From Nocardioides ochotonae (lineage in GTDB: Bacteria; Actinomycetota; Actinomycetes; Propionibacteriales; Nocardioidaceae), in the NCBI RefSeq assembly GCF_011420305.2, contig NZ_CP061769.1, positions 1,227,001-1,291,000 of the forward strand: DNA of 64,000 nt, given 5' to 3'. Below are positions 26,593 to 35,206 of this stretch, in pieces; position 1 is the stretch's first letter; each line of letters starts with the position of its first letter. Position numbers and translations under genes: made by a program. The notes beneath the pieces were generated by a model that ran no database searches, was not told the origin of the DNA, and saw only the letters and a program-made list of their open reading frames with translations.

Positions 26593-26643
26593 ACGACGAA
26601 GGCCCGGGCCGGAGCGATCAGCTCCGGCCCGGGCCTTCGTCGT
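26593..26643. terminator. Perfect 23-bp bidirectional terminator
   Basis: Arms 26593-26615 and 26621-26643 are exact complements, loop GATCA, lying between two convergent Ddl-like genes; the longest perfect hairpin noticed in the window. Confidence 0.85.
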
Positions 26644-26659
26644 GTCTCGGTGGGGCGAC

Positions 26660-27622
26660 TCAGGCGCCGCGGCGCACCGCACGCTCGAGGAGGGTGCGGG
26701 CGACCTCGCCGAGGGAGGTGCCGCTCTCCTTGCAGGCGAACGGGAACACCGAGGTCTCGGTCGTGCCCGGGGTGATCGCGGTCTCCAGCAGCACGAACGC
26801 GCCGTCGGCGGAGACCACGAAGTCGGAGCGCGAGACGTCGGTGAGGCCGAGCACGCGGTGCGCCTCGCGGGCGACCTCGCCCAGGCCGACGAGCAGCTTG
26901 TCGTCGAGGTCGGGCTTGTGCAGCGAGACGAACTCGGCGGTGTAGCGGGCGCTGAAGTCGAACTCGTGGCCCTTCTCGTACTCGATCGCGATCGGGACGA
27001 GCGACTCCAGGCCGTCCTCGCCCTCCAGCACCACGACGCTGACGTCGATGCCGTCGTGGAAGCGCTCGATGAGGGCGTCCTCGCAGTAGGCGTAGCTGCC
27101 GACCAGGGCGGAGGGGAGCGCGCCGAGGCCGTCGACGCCGGTCACGCCCAGCGCGCTGCCGCCGCGGGCCGGCTTGACCACGACCCGGTTGCCGAGGCGG
27201 TCCATGACGTGCGACATCAGGGCGGTGGCGCCGATGTCGCGGAAGGTCTGGGCGGACAGGCCCACGCTGTCGGGCACCGGGATGCCGGCGCGGTGCAGCA
27301 GCTCGCGGGCCGTGCCCTTGTCGTAGGCGAGCCGGCAGGCGCGGCTGCGCGAGCCGACGTAGGGCAGGTCGATGAGCTCCAGCAGCGTCTGGATCTCGCC
27401 GTCCTCGCCGAACTGGCCGTGCAGGGCGGGCAGCGCGACCGCCACGCCGTCGCGCTCGAGGTCGTGGAGCAGGTTGCGGTCGAAGTCGTAGGTCTGGGCC
27501 TCGACCCCGAGACCACGCAGCTCACGGACCAGGTTGCGCCCGCTGGACAGGGAGACGTCCCGCTCGTGGCTGAGGCCGCCGGCGATGATGGCCACGGGTC
27601 CTGCGAAGTCCTCGATCGTCAT
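26660..27622 (-). CDS. ddl: D-alanine-D-alanine ligase family protein
   Basis: 320-residue ATP-grasp ligase of the Ddl type: IIAGGLSHERDVSLSSG with the first-site Glu, LHGQFGEDGEIQTLLELIDL (typical Ddl), the lysine loop VVVKPARGGSALGV, and SRSDFVVSADGAFVLLE. The usual metal-site E-x-N reads E-T-A here (LETAITPG), so the Mg-binding Asn is replaced by Ala while the Asp and Glu remain. Positionally it corresponds to mycobacterial ddlA. ATG 27622 is chosen; ATG 27640 (six residues longer, with GGAG upstream) is a fair alternative. It faces the other Ddl-like gene across a shared terminator. Activity as a true Ddl is uncertain. Confidence 0.8.
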   Translation of the reverse strand: MTIEDFAGPVAIIAGGLSHERDVSLSSGRNLVRELRGLGVEAQTYDFDRNLLHDLERDGVAVALPALHGQFGEDGEIQTLLELIDLPYVGSRSRACRLAYDKGTARELLHRAGIPVPDSVGLSAQTFRDIGATALMSHVMDRLGNRVVVKPARGGSALGVTGVDGLGALPSALVGSYAYCEDALIERFHDGIDVSVVVLEGEDGLESLVPIAIEYEKGHEFDFSARYTAEFVSLHKPDLDDKLLVGLGEVAREAHRVLGLTDVSRSDFVVSADGAFVLLETAITPGTTETSVFPFACKESGTSLGEVARTLLERAVRRGA

Positions 27623-27665
27623 GGGACGACGATCCCACATCGCACCGACGCTCCGGCGCGCAGGC

Positions 27666-28175
27666 TCAGGCGCAGCGCTCGGTCGTCTCGAAGTGGCTGA
27701 GGATCGGTTCGGCGAGCTCGCCGAAGGCGTCGAAGGCGACCTGTCCGCGGTACTTCGCGGGGACCACGAGGGCCACCCGTGGCGTGGACTCGACGGCGGT
27801 GGCGACCAGGTCCGAGCCCTCGTCGCGCTGGCTCGGGGGGACGAACCAGGCCACGCCCGCGACGATGTCGCACTCGGCGGCCGGCTCCAGCTCCTCGGGC
27901 GACGGTACGCCGCAGACGACGGCGAGGCCGTCACCCCAGGCGCGGGCCGGGGCGTCGGGCGGGTCCACCTCGGCGGGCTCGAGGCCGCCGAGGTCCTCGG
28001 GGAGGTCGTCGAGGAAGTCGGTGCACGCGGCGCGCTCGGCGTCGGACAGCGCGGGGGAGTCCACCTCCACCGCGTCGCTGCAGGCGCTCAGCAGCGCCAG
28101 GGGGACCAGGCAGCACGCGACAACGCCCCGTGTCCGCAGGGACACGAGGCGCTGGCGGTGCGGTGGGCGGTCCAC
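27666..28175 (-). CDS. DUF3515 lipoprotein
   Basis: 169-residue predicted lipoprotein. The N-terminal signal VVACCLVPLALLSAC ends in a lipobox with Cys32 as the lipid site. The body resembles DUF3515 (Rv2980-like): CTDFLDDLPEDLGGL, WGDGLAVVCGVP and CDIVAGVAWFVP, with a C-terminal Cys that may pair with one of the others. Function unknown; it sits outside the membrane. GTG 28175 begins directly next to the stop of the upstream RAM-domain gene (no gap), so the two are co-translated. Downstream lies the ddl-like gene, the same order as in mycobacteria. Confidence 0.75.
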   Translation of the reverse strand: MDRPPHRQRLVSLRTRGVVACCLVPLALLSACSDAVEVDSPALSDAERAACTDFLDDLPEDLGGLEPAEVDPPDAPARAWGDGLAVVCGVPSPEELEPAAECDIVAGVAWFVPPSQRDEGSDLVATAVESTPRVALVVPAKYRGQVAFDAFGELAEPILSHFETTERCA

Positions 28176-28412
28176 TCAGATGTGGACGACCGGGCAGGTC
28201 AGCGTGCGGGTGATGCCCTCGAGGGTCTGCACCTTCGCGACCACCAGCTTGCCGAGCTCGTCGACGTTGCGCGCCTCGGCGCGCACGATCACGTCGTACG
28301 GGCCGGTGACGTCCTCGGCGAGCGTGACCCCCTTGACCTGCGCGATGGCTTGGGCGACCTCGGCAGCCTTGCCGACGTCGGTCTGGATCAGGATGTAGGC
28401 CTGGACGACCAT
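28176..28412 (-). CDS. Stand-alone Lrp/AsnC ligand-binding (RAM) domain protein
   Basis: 78-residue protein consisting only of the ACT-like effector domain of Lrp/AsnC regulators (AYILIQTDVGKAAEVAQA; GVTLAEDVTGPYDVIVRAEA; TRTLTCPVVHI). It has no DNA-binding domain. Such RAM proteins oligomerise and bind amino acids; they may modulate other Lrp proteins or enzymes. ATG 28412 has GAGGAG seven bases upstream, which decides this short form over the longer open frame to 28598. Coupled directly to the DUF3515 gene downstream, a neighbour pairing seen in other actinobacteria. Confidence 0.85.
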   Translation of the reverse strand: MVVQAYILIQTDVGKAAEVAQAIAQVKGVTLAEDVTGPYDVIVRAEARNVDELGKLVVAKVQTLEGITRTLTCPVVHI

Positions 28413-28585
28413 CGCTCGTCTCCTCGTGTGAAGTGTGCAAGGCACGGGCTGGGGTGCCGGCCGGCGTCTCAACCTACCCCGCCCGCAGGCGCCGCGAACA
28501 CCCCGCGACCACGTGGCGAAGACCTCGCCACCGGGGCCGAGCGCGCCGCCCGGCCGCGCCACCGGGTGTCTGGTGGACTGGGGGC

Positions 28586-29536
28586 ATGCCGCTAGCACCC
28601 GACGCCACCCTGGCCGACGCCGGCGAGTTCGGCGTCCTCGCCGAGCTCCTGCCCCTCTTCCCGCAGGGCGAGCAGGTGTTGATCGGCCCCGGCGACGACG
28701 CCGCCGTGCTGCGCGTGCGCACCGGGCACGTCGTGGTCTCCACCGACCTGATGGTCGAGGGGCGCCACTTCCGCCGCGAGTGGTCCTCGGCCACCGACAT
28801 CGGCCACCGCGCGGCCGCGCAGAACATCTCCGACATCAACGCGATGGGCGGCACCGCAGCCTCGCTCACCGTCGGCATCGGCGCGCCCCCGGACCTGCCG
28901 GTGCAGTGGCTGCTCGACCTGGCCCGCGGCTTCGCGGCGGAGTGCGGCGAGGTCGGCGCGAGCGTCGTCGGCGGCGACCTCACTCGCGCCGACCAGATCG
29001 TCATCGCAGTGACGGTGCTGGGCGCCTGCACCCAGGCGCCGGTCATCCGCTCCGGCGCCGCGCCCGGCGACGTCGTGGCGCTGGCCGGGCGGCAGGGCTG
29101 GGCCGCGGGCGGCCTCGCGGTGCTCAAGCGCGGCTTCCGCTCCCCGCGGGTGCTCGTCGAGGCGCACCGCCGCCCGCAGCCGCCGTACGCCGCCGGCCCG
29201 ATCGCGGCCGCGGCCGGCGCGACGGCGATGATCGACGTCTCCGACGGACTGCTCGCCGAGGCCGGCCACCTGGCCAGCGCCTCCGGCGTCGCCATCGACG
29301 TCCGCTCCGAGGCCTTCGAGGTCGCCGAGCCGCTGGTCGCCGTGGGTGCCGCGCTCAACGCCGAGCCCCTGCAGTTCGTGCTCACCGGCGGCGACGACCA
29401 CGCCCTGCTCGCCACCTTCCCCGACGCGGCGTCGGTGCCGAAGGGGTGGCGCGTGGTGGGCGAGGTCACCGAGGGCAGCGGCGTCACCGTCGACGGCCGC
29501 TCGTACGTCGGCTCGCCGGGCTGGTCGCACTTCTGA
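28586..29536 (+). CDS. thiL: Thiamine-monophosphate kinase
   Basis: 316-residue kinase that phosphorylates thiamine monophosphate to the active cofactor thiamine diphosphate. Family motifs: IGPGDDAAVL near residue 33, STDLMVEGRHFRR, the DINAMGG segment, VGGDLTRAD, IDVSDGLLAEAGHL and FVLTGGDDHALLA. Full length. ATG 28586 lies six bases after a TGGACT box, so a leaderless transcript is possible. Divergent from the RAM-domain gene. A hairpin separates it from the convergent rpmB. Confidence 0.93.
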   Translation: MPLAPDATLADAGEFGVLAELLPLFPQGEQVLIGPGDDAAVLRVRTGHVVVSTDLMVEGRHFRREWSSATDIGHRAAAQNISDINAMGGTAASLTVGIGAPPDLPVQWLLDLARGFAAECGEVGASVVGGDLTRADQIVIAVTVLGACTQAPVIRSGAAPGDVVALAGRQGWAAGGLAVLKRGFRSPRVLVEAHRRPQPPYAAGPIAAAAGATAMIDVSDGLLAEAGHLASASGVAIDVRSEAFEVAEPLVAVGAALNAEPLQFVLTGGDDHALLATFPDAASVPKGWRVVGEVTEGSGVTVDGRSYVGSPGWSHF

Positions 29537-29614
29537 GCGAGGCCGGCGGGCGGCGGCTGTTGCTGCTGCCCGCCGGCTCCCGCACGCAGCGACCGGCCGG
29601 TCCCCGGGAACGGC

Positions 29615-29650
29615 AGAACGGCCGCCGTCCCGAGGGACGACGGCCGTTCT
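29615..29650. terminator. Bidirectional terminator between thiL and rpmB
   Basis: 16-bp arms starting AGAACGGCCG (29615-29630 and 29635-29650, one mismatch), loop CGAG, between convergent genes. Confidence 0.75.
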
Positions 29651-29666
29651 GTTCAGCTGACTTGGG

Positions 29667-29852
29667 TCAGCGGGAGACCTTGCCGGCCTTGAGGCAGCCG
29701 GTGCAGACGTTGAGGCGCTTCGGGGTGCCGTTGACGGTCGCCCGGACGCGCTGGATGTTGGGGTCGAAGCGACGCTTCGTGATCTTGCGCGACCAGGGTC
29801 GGTTGTTGCCGAAGCCCGGCTTCTTCGCGCAGATGTCGCAGACGGCAGCCAC
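29667..29852 (-). CDS. rpmB: Ribosomal protein L28 (zinc-ribbon form)
   Basis: 61-residue 50S subunit protein. VCDICAKKPGFGNN at the start, RRFDPNIQRVR in the middle, and CTGCLKAGKV at the end. Two CxxC pairs (CDIC, CTGC) make this the zinc-binding C+ form; actinobacteria often keep a zinc-free paralogue repressed by Zur elsewhere. GTG 29852 with an AGGAG ribosome site decides the start over a longer open frame. Confidence 0.96.
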   Translation of the reverse strand: MAAVCDICAKKPGFGNNRPWSRKITKRRFDPNIQRVRATVNGTPKRLNVCTGCLKAGKVSR

Positions 29853-30042
29853 CGTGAACTCCTGAAAAATCGAGGTTGTGAACGTGGGGCCCGACGAAGC
29901 GGGCAACCGGACGAGAGTATCCGATCGAGGGGCTCGCAAGAAAATCGCGGCTCACTCCGGGTTCCCCGTGGGTGGGTCACCCCGTTCGGGCAAGGGGGAC
30001 ACTACCCTGACTCCCTCATCCGACGTACGACGAGGGCAGGCG

Positions 30043-31731
30043 ATGCAGCAGGTACCGGTGGGAGGCAAGGTCAATCTCGGCCTCGTGCTCCGCTTCGTCG
30101 ACGTCGCCTTCGACGCCCTCGCCGGGGCGCGCGAGGAGATCGACGCCCTCAACGTCTACCCGGTGCCCGACGGCGACACCGGCACGAACATGTACCTCAC
30201 GATGTCCGCGGCTCGTGACGCGCTCCGCGAGGCCTGCGGGGGCGACGAGAACGCGCCGCTGGGGGAGTCGCTCGCGACCTTCGCGCGCGGCGCGCTGCTG
30301 GGCGCGCGCGGCAACTCCGGGGTGATCCTCAGCGAGATGCTCGGCGCGATCGCCCGCCGGATCAGCCGCGCCGGCGCCGACGAGACCAACGCCACGGTGA
30401 TGGCCGAGGCGCTGCAGGCGGCCAGCGACGCGGCGTACGCCGCCGTGGGCACGCCCGTCGAGGGCACCATGCTGAGCGTGATGCGCGCCGCGGCGACCGC
30501 GGCCATGGAGTGCGCGAGCCGATCCCGTGCCCGGGGCCGCGACGTGTTCGCCGCCGCCGCCGGCGGGGCCCGCGACGCCCTCGCGCGCACGCCCGAGCAG
30601 CTGCGGATCCTGGCCGACGCCGGCGTCGTGGACGCCGGCGGGCGGGGACTGAGCGTGATCCTCGACGCGGCCGAGACCGTGCTCACCGGGCGCCGCCCGG
30701 TGACGGCGACCGCGCCGATCGGCACCCACACGATCCCGGTCCCGGTGGCGCCGGTGCCGGAGGGCGACCTCACCGCCGACGGTCCGGCCTACGAGGTGAT
30801 GTACCTCCTCGACGCCGACGACGACCGGATCGCCCCGCTGCGCGCCACCCTGGCCGGGCTCGGCGACTCCCTCGTCGTGGTCGGCGGGGAGGGGCTGTGG
30901 AACGTCCACCTCCACACCGACGACGTCGGCGCGGCCATCGAGGCCGGCATCGAGGCAGGCCGCCCGCGCCGGGTGCGGGTCACGCACTTCGCCGAGCAGG
31001 TCGCCGGCCAGGTCGCCGGCCACGTCGCCGAGCGGACCTCGCGGCCGGCCCGCACCGGCCGCAGGATCGTCGCGGTCGCTGCCGGCCCCGGTCTGGCGCG
31101 GCTCTTCGAGGCGGCCGGCGCCGTCGTGCTCACCGGCGGCCCGGGGCGTCGGCCCTCCACCGGGGAGGTGCTGGCCGCCGTGCGTGACTGCGGCGCCTGC
31201 GAGGTCGTGGTGCTGCCGAACGACCCCGACTCCGTCCGCGTCGCCCGCGCCGCCGCCTCGACCGCGGAGAACGATCCCGACCTCGACGGCATCCGGGTGT
31301 CGGTGATCGCCACGCAGGCGCAGGTCCAGGGGCTGGCGGCGCTCGCGGTCCACGAGCCGGGCCGCGCCTTCGACCACGACGTCCTGGAGATGACCGCGAC
31401 CGCGCGGCACGCCCGCCACGGCGCGATCACCGTCGCCGCCCGCCAGGCGATGACGATGGCCGGGCCGTGCGAGCCCGGCGACGTCCTCGGCGTGGTGGCC
31501 GGCGACTTCGTGGTCGTGGGACAGGACCGGTTCGCGGTCGCCACCGACATCCTCGAGCGGCTGCTCGGCGGTGGCGGCGACCTGGTGACGATCGTGTCCG
31601 GCGCCGAGGACCCCGAGGGTGGGCTGGCGGCCCGCTGCGCGGCGTACGTCGAGGCGCAGCACCCGGCTGTCGACGTCGTGGTGTACGACGGTGGCCAGGA
31701 GCGCTACCCGCTCCTGGTGTCGGTGGAGTAG
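30043..31731 (+). CDS. DAK/DhaL-domain kinase, FakA-like
   Basis: 562-residue protein with an N-terminal DhaL-type ATP-binding domain (LNVYPVPDGDTGTNMYLTM, residues about 35-53, containing the Mg-binding Asp residues; LLGARGNSGVILSEML; DAGGRGL), a linker, and a C-terminal DAK1-like/FakA domain (EVMYLLDADDDR; WNVHLHTDDVGAAIEAG). This is the layout of fatty-acid kinase FakA, which phosphorylates fatty acids held by a FakB (DegV-family) partner; no fakB is adjacent. The mycobacterial homologue is split between two annotations (Rv2975c/2974c) at the same place before recG. ATG 30043; recG starts 15 bases after the stop. Confidence 0.85.
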   Translation: MQQVPVGGKVNLGLVLRFVDVAFDALAGAREEIDALNVYPVPDGDTGTNMYLTMSAARDALREACGGDENAPLGESLATFARGALLGARGNSGVILSEMLGAIARRISRAGADETNATVMAEALQAASDAAYAAVGTPVEGTMLSVMRAAATAAMECASRSRARGRDVFAAAAGGARDALARTPEQLRILADAGVVDAGGRGLSVILDAAETVLTGRRPVTATAPIGTHTIPVPVAPVPEGDLTADGPAYEVMYLLDADDDRIAPLRATLAGLGDSLVVVGGEGLWNVHLHTDDVGAAIEAGIEAGRPRRVRVTHFAEQVAGQVAGHVAERTSRPARTGRRIVAVAAGPGLARLFEAAGAVVLTGGPGRRPSTGEVLAAVRDCGACEVVVLPNDPDSVRVARAAASTAENDPDLDGIRVSVIATQAQVQGLAALAVHEPGRAFDHDVLEMTATARHARHGAITVAARQAMTMAGPCEPGDVLGVVAGDFVVVGQDRFAVATDILERLLGGGGDLVTIVSGAEDPEGGLAARCAAYVEAQHPAVDVVVYDGGQERYPLLVSVE

Positions 31732-31746
31732 GCCGGAAGGAGCCGC

Positions 31747-33975
31747 GTGATCACCCTCGAGTCACCGATCGAGACGGTGCTGGCCGGGCACACCAAGGCC
31801 GACCGGATCACCGAGGGCCTCGGCCTGCGCACGGTCGGGGACCTGATGCACCACTTCCCGCGCCGCTACCTGCGCACCGGCGAGCTGACCCGTCTCGACG
31901 ACCTCGAGGAGGGCAGCATCCTCACCTTCGTCGGCGAGGTCGTGGAGAGCAAGGAGCGCACCTACACCGACCGGCGCACGGGGCGCACCGCCTACCGCCT
32001 CGACGTCACCGTCCGCACCGAGGGCCCGGCGCTGCGGATGTCGTTCTTCGCCAAGAGCGCCCACATCAACACCTGGCAGGCGGGCCGGCTGTGCGTGGGG
32101 CGCCGCGGGGTGTTCCTGGGCAAGGTGAGCACCTTCCGCGGGGAGTGGCAGCTGACGAACCCCCAGATGACGCTGTTCGGCAGCGGCGGCGAGGACTCCG
32201 CGCAGATGTCGCTGGACGCGATGCGCGACCTGTTCCCGATCTACCCGCTCACCAAGGGCGTGGAGTCCTGGGACCTTCAGCGCGCCGCGACGTTCGCGCT
32301 GACCGTGCTCGACGAGGTGCCCGAGCTGCTCCCCGAGGAGGTCCGCGAGACCTACTCCCTGCTCGACGCGCGCCAGGCCCTGCAGTGGATCCACGCCGCC
32401 GACACGATGGAGCAGGTGCACCGCGCGCAGCGGCGCTTCCGCTTCGAGGAGGCGCTGGTCACCCAGGTCGTGCTCGCCCGGCGCCGGCGCGAGCAGATGG
32501 CGCTCGGGGCGCAGGCCCGCCCGGGCCGCAGCGACGGTCTGCTGGACGCCTTCGACGCGCGGCTGCCCTTCGAGCTGACCGGCGGCCAGCGCGAGGTGGC
32601 CGCCGAGATCGAGCACGACCTGGCGCAGCCGCACCCGATGAACCGGCTGCTGCAGGGCGAGGTCGGCTCCGGCAAGACGCTGGTGGCGCTGCGCGCGATG
32701 CTGCGCGTCGTCGACTCCGGCGGCCAGGCCGCACTGCTGGCGCCCACCGAGGTGCTCGCCCAGCAGCACCACCGCACCATCACCGCCATGCTCGGCGACC
32801 TCGGCATGGGCGGCCTGCTCGGCGCCGCCGAGGGCACCACCGTCGAGCTGCTCACCGGGTCGATGACCAAGGCCCAGCGCAAGGCGCCGCTGAGCCGCCT
32901 GGTCACCGGCGAGGCGGGCATCGTGGTCGGCACCCACGCCCTGCTCGAGGACCAGGTGATGTTCGCCGACCTCGGCCTGGTCGTCGTCGACGAGCAGCAC
33001 CGCTTCGGCGTGGAGCAGCGCGCCGCACTCACCGACAAGGCCGGGAGCCCACCGCACGTGCTGGTGATGACCGCCACGCCGATCCCGCGCACCGTCGCGA
33101 TGACCGTCTTCGGCGACCTGGAGATCTCCACGCTCACCGAGCTGCCCGCGGGGCGCGCGCCGATCCAGACCAACGTCGTGCCGCTGGGCGAGCAGCCGCT
33201 GTGGATCGACCGCGCCTGGGCGCGGCTGCGCGAGGAGATCGAGGCCGGCCACCAGGCCTACGTCGTGTGCCCGCGCATCGTGCGCGACGAGATGGAGGCC
33301 GGCGAGCACGACCAGCTCGACCTCGACGAGGACGACAACCTCCTCGTCGACCGCACCGGCACCGGCCTCAGCTCGGTCGTCGACGTGGCGGCCGACCTCG
33401 CCGACGGGCCGTTGCGCGGCCTGCGGGTCGGGGTGCTCCACGGCAAGCTGCCGGCCGACGAGAAGGAGCGCACGATGCGCGCCTTCGCGGCCGGCGACGT
33501 CGACGTGCTGGTCTCCACGACCGTGATCGAGGTCGGCGTGGACGTCGCCAACGCGACCGCCATGGTGATCCTCGACGCCGACCGGTTCGGCGTCTCCCAG
33601 CTCCACCAGCTGCGCGGTCGCGTCGGTCGTGGCGGGCTGCCCGGGCTGTGCCTGCTGGTCACCCGGGCGGAGGCCGGCACCCCGGCGAGGGCGCGCCTGG
33701 ACGCCGTGGCGGGCACCAGCGACGGCTTCGAGCTCAGCCGCGTCGACCTCGAGCAGCGCCGCGAGGGCGACGTGCTCGGCAAGAACCAGTCCGGCTACCG
33801 CTCCAGCCTGCAGAACCTCCGGGTGCTGCGCGACGAGAAGACCATCCGCGAGGCTCGCGAGGCCGCCTCCCTGCTCCTCGACACCGACTTCGAGCTGCGC
33901 CAGGCGCCCGAGCTCGCGGCCGCGGTCGCGGAGATGGAGCGCTCCGTGCAGTCCGACTACCTCGAGAAGTCGTGA
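31747..33975 (+). CDS. recG: ATP-dependent DNA helicase RecG
   Basis: 742-residue superfamily 2 helicase that remodels stalled replication forks and Holliday junctions. N-terminal wedge/OB domain (residues 1-260), then the motor: motif I GEVGSGKTLVALRA, motif II VVVDEQHRFGV, motif III MTATPIPRT, the VSTTVIEVGVDV region and the final QLRGRVGRGG. Complete. Starts with GTG and is followed four bases later by rsmD, so fakA-like/recG/rsmD/coaD read as one operon, in the order known from other actinobacteria. Confidence 0.96.
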   Translation: MITLESPIETVLAGHTKADRITEGLGLRTVGDLMHHFPRRYLRTGELTRLDDLEEGSILTFVGEVVESKERTYTDRRTGRTAYRLDVTVRTEGPALRMSFFAKSAHINTWQAGRLCVGRRGVFLGKVSTFRGEWQLTNPQMTLFGSGGEDSAQMSLDAMRDLFPIYPLTKGVESWDLQRAATFALTVLDEVPELLPEEVRETYSLLDARQALQWIHAADTMEQVHRAQRRFRFEEALVTQVVLARRRREQMALGAQARPGRSDGLLDAFDARLPFELTGGQREVAAEIEHDLAQPHPMNRLLQGEVGSGKTLVALRAMLRVVDSGGQAALLAPTEVLAQQHHRTITAMLGDLGMGGLLGAAEGTTVELLTGSMTKAQRKAPLSRLVTGEAGIVVGTHALLEDQVMFADLGLVVVDEQHRFGVEQRAALTDKAGSPPHVLVMTATPIPRTVAMTVFGDLEISTLTELPAGRAPIQTNVVPLGEQPLWIDRAWARLREEIEAGHQAYVVCPRIVRDEMEAGEHDQLDLDEDDNLLVDRTGTGLSSVVDVAADLADGPLRGLRVGVLHGKLPADEKERTMRAFAAGDVDVLVSTTVIEVGVDVANATAMVILDADRFGVSQLHQLRGRVGRGGLPGLCLLVTRAEAGTPARARLDAVAGTSDGFELSRVDLEQRREGDVLGKNQSGYRSSLQNLRVLRDEKTIREAREAASLLLDTDFELRQAPELAAAVAEMERSVQSDYLEKS

Positions 33976-33979
33976 ACCG

Positions 33980-34603
33980 ATGACCCGCATCATCGCCGGC
34001 CGCGCCGGCGGCCGCCGCCTGTCCACCCCACCGGGGACCGCCACCCGCCCCACCAGCGACCGGGTCCGCGAGGCGCTGTTCTCCGCGATCGAGTCGTGGT
34101 GCGGGTCGCTGAGCGGCCTGCGCGTGCTGGACCTCTACGCCGGCTCCGGCGCGGTGGGCCTGGAGGCGTGGTCCCGCGGTGCCGCCGCCGTGACCCTGGT
34201 GGAGTCCGACCGGCGTACCGCCGCGTTGGTCGCCGCCAACGCCCGTGACCTCGGTGCCGGGGAGGCCCAGGTGCTCACCTCCGCGGTCGCCACGGTCCTG
34301 GCTCGCCCGCCGGCCGGCGAGCCCTACGACGTGGTGTTCGCGGACCCGCCGTACCCGCTCTCCGACGAGGCGGTCGCCGCGGACCTCCGGGCGCTGGTCG
34401 AGCACCACTGGCTGGCCCCCGACGCCCTCGTCGTCGTGGAGCGCTCGGTGCGCAGCCCCGAGCCGGTGTGGCCGGCCGGCCTGGAGCCGCACCGGCGCCG
34501 TGCCTACGGCGAGACGGTGCTTTGGTACGGTCACGCGGCCTTGCCCGCACCGGACGAGGACCAGCCCAGAAACCAGCCCAGCACACCCATCGAAGGGGAG
34601 TGA
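33980..34603 (+). CDS. rsmD: 16S rRNA (guanine966-N2)-methyltransferase
   Basis: 207-residue SAM-dependent methylase acting on G966 of 16S rRNA in the assembled 30S subunit. MTRIIAGRAGGRRL start, SAM motif LDLYAGSGAVGLEAWSRG, and the catalytic DPPY in VVFADPPYPL are all present. The last 30 residues are a Pro/Glu/Gln-rich tail beyond the usual end. ATG at 33980, four bases after recG; the stop lies six bases ahead of the chosen coaD start. Confidence 0.94.
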   Translation: MTRIIAGRAGGRRLSTPPGTATRPTSDRVREALFSAIESWCGSLSGLRVLDLYAGSGAVGLEAWSRGAAAVTLVESDRRTAALVAANARDLGAGEAQVLTSAVATVLARPPAGEPYDVVFADPPYPLSDEAVAADLRALVEHHWLAPDALVVVERSVRSPEPVWPAGLEPHRRRAYGETVLWYGHAALPAPDEDQPRNQPSTPIEGE

Positions 34604-34608
34604 GTTCC

Positions 34609-35109
34609 GTGCGCCGAGCCGTCTGCCCGGGATCGTTCGACCCGGTCACCAACGGTCACCTCGACGTCGTGGGACGCGCCTCGTCGCTGTTCGACGAGGT
34701 CGTGGTCGCGGTCGGGGTCAACGCCTCCAAGAAGCGCCTGTTCAGCGCCGAGGAGCGCATGGAGATGCTCCGGGAGGTCTGCGCGGACCTGCCCAACGTG
34801 CGTGTCGCGGGCTTCTCCGGCCTGCTGACCACCTTCTGCGCGGAGCAGGGCATCCAGGCGATCGTCAAGGGCCTGCGTGCGGTCTCCGACTTCGAGTACG
34901 AGCTGCAGATGGCGCAGATGAACGCCTCGCTCACCGAGGTCGAGACCGTCTTCGTGCCCACCAGCCCCGAGTACTCCTTCCTGGCCTCGAGCCTGGTCAA
35001 GGAGGTCGCGACGTTCGGTGGCGACGTCTCCGGCCTGGTCCCGCCGAGCGTGCACGCACGCCTCACGGCCCGCCTCGCCGAGGTCGCCGCCCGCCCGGCA
35101 GGGGCGTGA
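34609..35109 (+). CDS. coaD: Phosphopantetheine adenylyltransferase
   Basis: 166-residue enzyme of coenzyme A synthesis, adding AMP to 4'-phosphopantetheine. The nucleotidyl-transfer motif CPGSFDPVTNGHLDVV lies at residues 5-20, GLRAVSDFEYELQMAQMN in the middle and EYSFLASSLVKEVA at the end. GTG 34609 is preferred to GTG 34600 because GGGGAG (34595-34600) is eight bases before it. Follows rsmD in the usual actinobacterial order. Confidence 0.95.
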   Translation: MRRAVCPGSFDPVTNGHLDVVGRASSLFDEVVVAVGVNASKKRLFSAEERMEMLREVCADLPNVRVAGFSGLLTTFCAEQGIQAIVKGLRAVSDFEYELQMAQMNASLTEVETVFVPTSPEYSFLASSLVKEVATFGGDVSGLVPPSVHARLTARLAEVAARPAGA

Positions 35110-35144
35110 ACGCGACCGCGGCGTACACCTTCGAGCGCCCGGGT

Positions 35145-35174
35145 TTGGTGACCCGTCTCCCGGGCGGATACGAT
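35145..35174 (+). promoter_or_regulatory. Promoter of the yceD-rpmF-rnc group
   Basis: TTGGTG (35145-35150), 18-base spacer, TACGAT (35169-35174); start near 35181, about 26 bases before the yceD start. Confidence 0.5.
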
Positions 35175-35206
35175 TCCCGACGATCTGTACGTGCCCGGAA
35201 CCGGAA

